From the NCBI GenBank assembly GCA_047974375.1, contig JBKECF010000081.1, positions 104,512 through 168,511 on the forward strand: 64,000 bases of DNA, given 5' to 3'. The position numbers and the translations under genes were made by a program. The notes below the pieces were generated by a model. That model had not been told where the DNA came from, made no database searches, and was given only the letters and a program-made list of their open reading frames with translations. This stretch comes from JBKECF01 sp047974375. GTDB lineage: Bacteria; Bacillota; Clostridia; Lachnospirales; CAMZNU01. How positions within the stretch are numbered: the first letter of the stretch is position 1; every line of letters starts with the position of its first letter. This document shows positions 58,089 through 64,000 of the stretch, piece by piece.

Positions 58089-59186
58089 ATGAAAAAAATA
58101 GGTATAGTGGGTATAGGTGTAATAAGTGGAATTTATTTAGAAAATATAACTAAGTTATTTAAAGAAATAGAAATAGTTGCAGTATGTGACCTAATCAAGG
58201 AGAAAGCTGAAAAGGCAAAAAAAGAGTATAATATACCGAAAATATATAATACCATGGAAGAAATGTTTAATGATAAGGAAATTGATATTATTTTAAATTT
58301 AACAAGACCCTATGAACATTTTGAGGTTACAAAGGGAGCTCTTTTGGCAGGTAAACATGTATATACAGAAAAACCTTTAGGAGCTACATTAGAAGAAGGA
58401 GATAAATTAGTAGATATTGCCAAAGAAAAAAATTTGCTTATATGTGGTGCACCAGATACTTTTTTAGGAGCTGGTATACAAACCTGTAGAAAAATTATAG
58501 AATCAGGACTAATTGGGGAAGTAGTTGGGGCGTCGGCTTTTATGGTATGCAGAGGGCATGAAACATGGCATGCAGACCCAGAGTTTTATTACAAATTTGG
58601 TGGTGGACCTATGATGGATATGGGACCATACTATTTATCGGCTTTAGTGAATTTAGTTGGAAATATTAAATCTGTAAGTGGTATGTCTAAAATAACATTT
58701 CCAAAGAGAACTATAACTAGTCAGCCTTTGTCAGGTACGGTTATAAATGTAGATGTACCAACTACTGTAAATGGTTTAATGCGCTTTGAAAATGGTGCTA
58801 TTGGAACAATATTTACTACTTTTGATGTACACAGTGCAGAGGTTCCAAGAATAGAAATATATGGTTCGCATGGTACTTTGTCTGTACCTGACCCTAATAC
58901 TTTTGAAGGACCAATTAAATTATATAGACCGGAAAAAGGTGAATTTTTAGAAATACCTTTAATGTTTTCATATGATGGAAACAGCCGAGGGTTAGGCTTA
59001 GCTGATATGGCGAAAGCTTTAGAATGTGGTAGAAATCCACGTGCAAACATGTCTTTAATTCATCATGTTTTGGAAGCAATGACAAGCTTTCAATATAGCA
59101 GTGAACAACGAAAAGAAATTGATTTGAAAACGAAATACGAGAAAGAAGTAATAATGAGTATACCAGAAATAAAAGGGGTGCTTTAG
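58089..59186 (+). CDS. Gfo/Idh/MocA family oxidoreductase (second)
   Basis: A 365-residue NAD(P)-dependent dehydrogenase: KKIGIVGIGVISGIYLENI, TRPYEHFEVTKGALLAGKHV, the EKP motif in VYTEKPLGAT, and GGGPMMDMGPYYLSALVNL. The sequence is distinct from the first oxidoreductase, so the two probably act on different steps or substrates. The ATG at 58089 follows AGAGGTGATT; upstream in-frame codons lie inside the ThuA gene. It is the last gene of the sugar operon. Confidence 0.91.
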   Translation: MKKIGIVGIGVISGIYLENITKLFKEIEIVAVCDLIKEKAEKAKKEYNIPKIYNTMEEMFNDKEIDIILNLTRPYEHFEVTKGALLAGKHVYTEKPLGATLEEGDKLVDIAKEKNLLICGAPDTFLGAGIQTCRKIIESGLIGEVVGASAFMVCRGHETWHADPEFYYKFGGGPMMDMGPYYLSALVNLVGNIKSVSGMSKITFPKRTITSQPLSGTVINVDVPTTVNGLMRFENGAIGTIFTTFDVHSAEVPRIEIYGSHGTLSVPDPNTFEGPIKLYRPEKGEFLEIPLMFSYDGNSRGLGLADMAKALECGRNPRANMSLIHHVLEAMTSFQYSSEQRKEIDLKTKYEKEVIMSIPEIKGVL

Positions 59187-59262
59187 TGTTTATGATAGAA
59201 AAAAAAATCCATTAATGCTATAATCAAAGAGATTTAATTTTAAGTATAAAAAAGGAGATTTT

Positions 59263-60012
59263 ATGTATTTAGATAGCATGATTGGTTTGGTTTATTTTAT
59301 TTACGGCACAATTTTAGGTAGCTTTTATAATGTAGTAATTTATAGAGTGCCAAAAAAAATTAGTATTGCAAAAGGTAACTCGATGTGTCCTCATTGTGGA
59401 GAAAAAATTAAAAGTAAGTATTTAATTCCTATATTAAGTTGGATATTTTTAAAAGGTAAGTCAGCTTGCTGTAGTCAAAAAATAAGCCCCTACTATGCTA
59501 TAGGCGAATTAACTATGGGAATTATGTTTTTGGTTTCATATATATTATTTGGTTTTTCTATAGCGAGTTTTTATTATATTATATTTTTTTCAATTATTTT
59601 TTTAGTAGGCGTTATTGATTGGCAAAGTAAAACTATTTATGACGCTATGTTGTTAATAGCTTTAATACTAGGGGTTATAATGCAATTATTTTTTATAAAT
59701 GACATAAAAAATTCTTTAGTAGGTGGGGCTATAGCCTTTGGTTTTTATTTTAGCATATATTTAATTGTTAAATTAATTTATAAGGAAGAAAAATTTGGGT
59801 TTGGTGATGTGTTGTTTATTGCTTTAGTGGGATTTTTTATGGGTGGTAATGGAATACTTGTTACAATCTTTGCACCATTTTATATAGCAATATTTTGGTT
59901 TCTTATAGCCAAGTATATTTTGAAAAAAAATTTGGCAGGAGATAGTGAAGTGCCCTTTGGCCCGTTTATTAGCATTGCTGCCTTTGTATTAGTTGTAGTT
60001 AGAAATATATAA
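59263..60012 (+). CDS. pilD: Prepilin peptidase / methyltransferase (A24 family)
   Basis: Membrane aspartic peptidase that removes prepilin leaders and N-methylates the new end (249 aa, about seven to eight helices). The N-terminal part has GTILGSFYNVVIYRVP and zinc-type cysteines CPHC and CC (the second pair is CCSQ rather than CxxC). Catalytic aspartates are in GVIDWQSKTIYD and FGFGDVLF. GGAG precedes the ATG, and a TATAAT lies at 59219-59224. It likely serves the pilins at 49644-50364, about 9 kb away. Confidence 0.92.
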   Translation: MYLDSMIGLVYFIYGTILGSFYNVVIYRVPKKISIAKGNSMCPHCGEKIKSKYLIPILSWIFLKGKSACCSQKISPYYAIGELTMGIMFLVSYILFGFSIASFYYIIFFSIIFLVGVIDWQSKTIYDAMLLIALILGVIMQLFFINDIKNSLVGGAIAFGFYFSIYLIVKLIYKEEKFGFGDVLFIALVGFFMGGNGILVTIFAPFYIAIFWFLIAKYILKKNLAGDSEVPFGPFISIAAFVLVVVRNI

Positions 60013-60066
60013 AAATAGGAGTTGCAAGAAAATATTGACTTATTTTCCTACAACTCCTATTTTTTT
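60011..60066. terminator. Bidirectional terminator between convergent genes
   Basis: AAAATAGGAGTTG pairs with CAACTCCTATTTT, with an inner A/T-rich stem; T and A runs on both sides. Confidence 0.85.
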
Positions 60067-60069
60067 ATT

Positions 60070-61392
60070 TTAAAAATTTTTAAGTTTATGGTTATGTCTA
60101 GCTATTAAAGTTGCTACAGAAGTGTTTGCTAATACGTAAAACACCTTATCTTCGCACTTGTTAGTAAAGTCGGACTGTTTAACTTGCCCTGAGCCCTTTG
60201 TGGCAAATTGACCTACAAAGTACTCTCCGTCACTTATGCTATTATTATCGGTAGTAATAGACACGTGAAGGTCGGCTAGAGGTTTAACTTTTCTAATATT
60301 GTAAGTAGACATTTTAACAGGAGAAGATATTCTAGATGGTAGCTCTATACCTTTTATAATTTCTTCGCCATTTTTATCAATAATTTTGGATTTAACTGAA
60401 GAACAACCCACATCAACAGCTACAAAAAGGTCTACATCTGTTCTGTTATTGTTTCTGTAAATTAATTTAGATAGTCCTTCTACATTTTTTCGTACTGGCT
60501 TGTTTGCTTTAGTTATATTAACAAGCTCGCCTAAATCTTTTTCTAGCATGGATATTAAATTATCACCGAATAATTCAGCACCACCACCAGAAATAGTTAA
60601 ATTCTCAAGTTGGTTTAAGGCTACTCCTCTTAGTCTGAAAAGCCTGCGGATATAAGCGGAAAAATATTCTACTATTTTTGTTGTTATTTTATCTATACAG
60701 CTGTCTACAATAGGTGTTATATCGAATCCGTGTCTACCTATACGAACTATGTTCTTTTTAGCTACAAAAGAACCGCCACATCTACACTCATCTGCATTTG
60801 AACCAACTATATCACCACAGTCTTGGCACACAGTAGTTGAATATCTTAATGATGCGGCAATATTATCCATGTCTAATAGTTCGAAAGCTATGTCGTACTT
60901 ATCTTCTAGTTCGTTCATTATTTCTACAAATAAATCATCTGTACCCACTTTTAATCTTTTTTCGGAGTCATTAATTATGTCTACACCAAGCATTGCAACA
61001 AAGTCAGTACTATAGGAACCAATATCAAGCGCAATAGACATAGTTGCAGGATGAAAGCTAGCGGAATTAATAGAGTAATCTTCTCCTATTACTTCGTCAA
61101 GTATAGTTGCAGTAGCCTCAGAAATTGCCTCAACTTCTACTACATTATATTTAACAAGTTGCCTGTTAAATTGCTCAGAAAGATATTTAACAGATGTTTC
61201 TGTAATTAATTGTTCATTAAGTTTATCCATAGTAGATGGATCTGCTAATTCTCTGTGAGGAATAATTAATCCTAGCTTAATATTTAAAACGTCGTCCGAT
61301 TTCGAGTGATGAGCTGCTTCTGGTTTTACTGAGGAGTTGGAGTTTTTATTCCCACCCTTTTTTAAATCCAGTTCCTTAAAATTGTCGTTCAT
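60070..61392 (-). CDS. ParM/actin-like ATPase with circularly permuted domain order
   Basis: A 440-residue cytoplasmic protein. After a 35-residue Lys/Asn/Ser-rich lead come LNIKLGLIIPHRE (36-48), the VEVEAISEATATIL helix, phosphate-2 motif ALDIGSYSTDFV (D123, D130), an inserted zinc ribbon (C189, C192, C203, C205), and the adenosine motif TISGGGAELF (267-275). Only then comes phosphate-1, FVAVDVGCSSVKSKII (D327-K334), with LPSRIS and EYFVGQFA, the features that open a normal ParM-like actin. The ATG at 61392 follows AGGAGG. No partner or centromere is evident; plasmid segregation or another filament role is inferred only. Confidence 0.72.
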   Translation of the reverse strand: MNDNFKELDLKKGGNKNSNSSVKPEAAHHSKSDDVLNIKLGLIIPHRELADPSTMDKLNEQLITETSVKYLSEQFNRQLVKYNVVEVEAISEATATILDEVIGEDYSINSASFHPATMSIALDIGSYSTDFVAMLGVDIINDSEKRLKVGTDDLFVEIMNELEDKYDIAFELLDMDNIAASLRYSTTVCQDCGDIVGSNADECRCGGSFVAKKNIVRIGRHGFDITPIVDSCIDKITTKIVEYFSAYIRRLFRLRGVALNQLENLTISGGGAELFGDNLISMLEKDLGELVNITKANKPVRKNVEGLSKLIYRNNNRTDVDLFVAVDVGCSSVKSKIIDKNGEEIIKGIELPSRISSPVKMSTYNIRKVKPLADLHVSITTDNNSISDGEYFVGQFATKGSGQVKQSDFTNKCEDKVFYVLANTSVATLIARHNHKLKNF

Positions 61393-61840
61393 ATAATGAA
61401 ACCTCCTAATAATACATTCTTTTTTAACATTGGTTTGAGTCTTTTTAGAAAAGAACATATGAAAACCCAATATCCTATAGGTAAATTATACGCTAAAAGG
61501 GAATGTAGTCAAGCACAATGTATTTTTATTGTTTTTTAGGAATAAATTAACTAAGGTATTTCTTGGTTTTTTTGCTGTGTATTATATTGTTAAATATAAC
61601 TTAAATATGAAAATGTAAAATTTTTATTAAACATATATATGTCTGTATTTCTGATGTCAATACAAATAAAAGTATACTATTTTACTATAGTTTTATTATG
61701 GATCTTTATAGATAAAAGTAATTTTATGTATTTTTTAACTTGTTTTATAATTTGCAACTATTGTTTTTTCATATACAATATAGATTAGTAAATAAAGTTT
61801 TTTGAAATATGTAAAAAATAAAAAGAAAAGGAGTGATTTT
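61393..61840. other. Non-coding gap between divergent genes
   Basis: 448 bp of very A/T-rich DNA with no convincing gene. It must hold promoters for both flanking genes. Several TATAAT-like boxes occur, but none has a clear -35 partner. No direct-repeat array typical of a ParR-binding site is visible. Confidence 0.5.
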
Positions 61841-63451
61841 TTGGACACCAAGAAAAAATCAGAAAAAAAACGAAAGTATGAAATGAGAAAGGCTATAAAA
61901 GATAAGCATAAACAACACAGAAAGGATCTATACGAGAAAAACTTTACAAGGTTCGGTTTAGATTTAAGGCTTCCAACCACCTTATTGACTTTAACTATAC
62001 TAATCGTATATTTCTCCTATACATATATATTTAGAGATGTAGTATTTCAGCAAGTTGCTGACTTAAAAAATCTAATAGTTGATAACTATCGAAACATTTT
62101 TATCTGGACAATCAATGCATCAGTCTTAACTTTAATTATATTCTTATTTCCAAAAAAATTAGGTAATCTTAAAATAGGTGGTATCCATGCAGAACCTGAA
62201 TTTAGCAGAAGTTCTTGGTATGCTATGTTGTTTAGTGCGGGAGTTGGTATTGGGCTATTATTTTATGGTGTATATGAGCCTCTTGTGCACATGAGTGCTC
62301 CTTTATATCCAAACAGTGAAGATACAATAAGAGGTATTACGGTTGCTGTTTTCCACTGGTCATTAGGTGGATGGGGAGTTTATGGTATTTGTGGCCTTGC
62401 GCTGTCCTACTATGCTTTTAACAAAGGATTACCCCTTGCACCACGTTCATTTTTATATCCATTAATAAAGGAAGGAATATATGGATTTGCTGGAGATGTT
62501 TTTGACGCAATTACAATTATTTCATCTTTATTTGGTTTGGCATCTTCTTTAGGTCTAGGAGCTATGCAAATAAATGCTGGTTTTAAATACCTACTAGGTG
62601 TAGAAATGAATACAACCTTTCAAGTATGCTCAATAATATTTATTACATTTATTGCAACTCTTTCCATTGTAACAGGGTTGAAAAAAGGTGTTAAAATTTT
62701 AAGTGAAGTTAATGTTTTATTTGCAGTTTTACTCATGATGATTATTTTCTTTGCTACACCTATTGGATTAACGCTTAGCAATATTGCTAAATCAATGGTT
62801 ACTTATGTAGTCGATGTAATACCTACTCACGCAAAATTAGGTAGCTATGATATAGAATTTTTGCGTAACTGGTCCATATTTTATTGGGCATGGTGGTGTT
62901 CTTGGAGCATTTTTGTTGGTATGTTTGTTGCGAAAATTTCCAAGGGTCGTACTGTGCGTGAATTTGTTATTGCTGTGTTAGCAGTGCCTACTATTGCTGT
63001 GTTTTTGTGGTTTGGTGTCCTTGGTACGGCAGGACAATATATTGCTGAATTGTATCCAAATTCTTTAGGTGAAATGACAGCAAGCCCTGAGGTGACACTT
63101 TATGCTTTAAATAATTATTTGTTCGGTAATTCTGCCGTTAGATTTCTAGTAAATGCATTGTGCTTATTCTTGGTTTTTTCGTTCTTTATAACGTCTAGTG
63201 ACTCGGGTTCTTTAGTTGTTGATGGCTTGGCTAGTGCTGGTAAACTAAAAGCCCCAGTAACGCAAAAAATATTCTGGGCTAGTATGGAAGGTTTACTTGC
63301 TATTGCTATATTAGTGGTTGGTGGACAGCAAGCGTTGTATTATTTGCAGAATTCTTTAATTATTTTAGGATTGCTTCTTGCAATTTTATTATTTTTAACA
63401 TTAGTATTATTTATATATCAAATTGTTAGAGATTTAAAACATTTACATTAA
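61841..63451 (+). CDS. BCCT family transporter (betaine/choline/carnitine type)
   Basis: A 536-residue secondary transporter for glycine betaine-like compounds, used for osmoprotection or as a nutrient route. About twelve helices follow a highly charged 40-residue cytoplasmic lead. Family motifs are FSAGVGIGLLFYGVYEPL, AVFHWSLGGWGVYG and the signature WAWWCSWSIFVGMFVAKISK, followed by FITSSDSGSLVVDGL. The start is a TTG at 61841 placed after AAGGAGTG; no ATG has a comparable site. The tail is short. Substrate is not resolved. A terminator follows. Confidence 0.92.
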   Translation: MDTKKKSEKKRKYEMRKAIKDKHKQHRKDLYEKNFTRFGLDLRLPTTLLTLTILIVYFSYTYIFRDVVFQQVADLKNLIVDNYRNIFIWTINASVLTLIIFLFPKKLGNLKIGGIHAEPEFSRSSWYAMLFSAGVGIGLLFYGVYEPLVHMSAPLYPNSEDTIRGITVAVFHWSLGGWGVYGICGLALSYYAFNKGLPLAPRSFLYPLIKEGIYGFAGDVFDAITIISSLFGLASSLGLGAMQINAGFKYLLGVEMNTTFQVCSIIFITFIATLSIVTGLKKGVKILSEVNVLFAVLLMMIIFFATPIGLTLSNIAKSMVTYVVDVIPTHAKLGSYDIEFLRNWSIFYWAWWCSWSIFVGMFVAKISKGRTVREFVIAVLAVPTIAVFLWFGVLGTAGQYIAELYPNSLGEMTASPEVTLYALNNYLFGNSAVRFLVNALCLFLVFSFFITSSDSGSLVVDGLASAGKLKAPVTQKIFWASMEGLLAIAILVVGGQQALYYLQNSLIILGLLLAILLFLTLVLFIYQIVRDLKHLH

Positions 63452-63455
63452 AAAA

Positions 63456-63502
63456 TAGGCTGTTGGGAAATGATGACTTTTATCATTTTCTAACAGCTTT
63501 TT
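63456..63502 (+). terminator. Intrinsic terminator after the BCCT gene
   Basis: GCTGTTGGGAAATGAT pairs with ATCATTTTCTAACAGC, followed by TTTTT. The outer stem matches terminators at 28891 and 39812. Confidence 0.85.
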
Positions 63503-63579
63503 AGTGGTTTTGGAGTTATAAAGAAAAATAATTGAAAGATCACTACAAAAACATTATAATAAAACCACAGGAGGTGTAT

Positions 63580-64000
63580 ATGGAAAAGGATAATAGAAAA
63601 CATAAGGACGCACTTTTTAGATATTTATTTAAAGAACCAAAAAATTTTATAGAGCTGTACGAAGATATAACAAATCGAAGAATAAAGGAAGAAGATGTAA
63701 GATACTTCGATACGGAAACGTATTTAATGGCAAATGAGTGGAGAAATGATGTATCTTTTTTAGATGAAAACAATAAATTTATAATACTATTAGAGCACCA
63801 GTCCAGCATTTCGGAAAATATGGTACTAAGAGCTTTAATATACACAGTAGAGTTATTAAAATTATACATAAAAGAAAACAACTTGAATCTATTAAGAAGA
63901 AAAGCAGTAAAGATACCAAAACCAGAGATATACATACTATACAATGGAAAAGAAAAAAATAAAGAAACAGAAATAAACTTAAGCAAAAATTTTTATAATG
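63580..64000 (+). CDS. Rpn-family nuclease / putative transposase (3' end outside window)
   Basis: A frame open to the right edge after AGGAGGTG reads MEKDNRKHKDALFRYLFKEP, then NFIELYEDITNRRI and the pattern NEWRNDVSFLDENNKFIILLEHQSS. This matches the Rpn/YhgA-like PD-(D/E)XK family, whose E. coli members promote recombination; the D-V-S-F and L-L-E-H-Q residues fit the nuclease core. About 140 of some 300 residues are visible. A TATAAT lies at 63554-63559. Such genes are often multicopy in Clostridia genomes. Confidence 0.85.
   Translation, partial: MEKDNRKHKDALFRYLFKEPKNFIELYEDITNRRIKEEDVRYFDTETYLMANEWRNDVSFLDENNKFIILLEHQSSISENMVLRALIYTVELLKLYIKENNLNLLRRKAVKIPKPEIYILYNGKEKNKETEINLSKNFYN

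Noticed and set aside
60070..61392. Two fused normal ParM genes instead of a permuted one
   Set aside because: There is only one phosphate-1, one phosphate-2 and one adenosine motif, which together make one actin unit; no duplicated half is present.

Overview
The window looks like chromosome from an anaerobic, low-GC, Gram-positive bacterium of the Clostridia, probably a Lachnospirales-type lineage, though genus cannot be judged from sequence alone. The signs are strongly A/T-rich codons and intergenic DNA, strong AGGAGG-type ribosome-binding sites, and intrinsic terminators at many gene ends. Family content agrees: an HrcA/CIRCE heat-shock operon, a YlbF-family gene next to miaB, methionine synthase with a separate activation protein, a class III ribonucleotide reductase, YesN/YesM-LplABC sugar-uptake genes, and type IV pilus genes in a cell with an S-layer-type (SLH) protein. 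I saw no rRNA, tRNA, CRISPR array or complete insertion sequence.

Layout. 1-7950: nicotinate phosphoribosyltransferase (cut by the left edge), a ThuA-like protein, an oligosaccharide ABC importer without its ATPase, and a two-component system. 8000-10400: an accessory patch with a YefM/RelE-type toxin-antitoxin pair between two copies of a dispersed repeat, then a secreted toxin with a probable immunity gene on the minus strand. 10500-18400: lactonase, glutamate dehydrogenase, NAD synthetase, GH35 beta-galactosidase, and a V4R sensor coupled to a diguanylate cyclase. 18400-24600 (minus strand): DUF389 membrane protein, pnp, rpsO and a secreted protein of eight tandem repeats. 24600-32600: ECF-type S component with an acidic tail, lipid kinase, argS, zinc-finger membrane protein, then deaD, YlbF and miaB on the minus strand. 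32700-39800: a one-carbon/methionine block (homocysteine methyltransferase-MTHFR fusion, activation protein, MetH) interrupted by about 770 bp of repeats and gene debris, then a sodium:solute symporter. 40100-48700: PerR, a cobalamin riboswitch controlling nrdDG, and hrcA-grpE-dnaK-dnaJ. 48800-55100: a dead toxin-antitoxin pair and a type IV pilus operon ending in an SLH protein. 55350-59200: AraC regulator divergent from an oxidoreductase-ThuA-oxidoreductase sugar operon. 59260-64000: prepilin peptidase, an actin-like ATPase whose halves are in swapped order, a BCCT transporter, and the start of an Rpn-family nuclease.

How genes work together. LplB/YtcP/lipoprotein with YesMN, the ThuA/Gfo-Idh operon and the GH35 enzyme point to uptake and breakdown of plant or host glycans. 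MTHFR, MetH and its reactivation protein make a B12-dependent methionine pathway. B12 also appears in control: the riboswitch should turn off the anaerobic reductase NrdDG when cobalamin is plentiful. The prepilin peptidase at 59263 could process the prepilins encoded at 49644-50364.

The most striking observation is the protein at 60070-61392. It carries all the ParM/actin-like ATP-binding motifs, but the phosphate-2 and adenosine motifs come before phosphate-1, with a zinc ribbon inserted: a natural circular permutation of an actin-family ATPase. Other notable items are the eight-repeat secreted protein, a toxin gene with no standard start codon, two families of structured dispersed repeats (one with compensatory base changes), and a B12-riboswitch terminator whose loop repeats the aptamer's L5 sequence.
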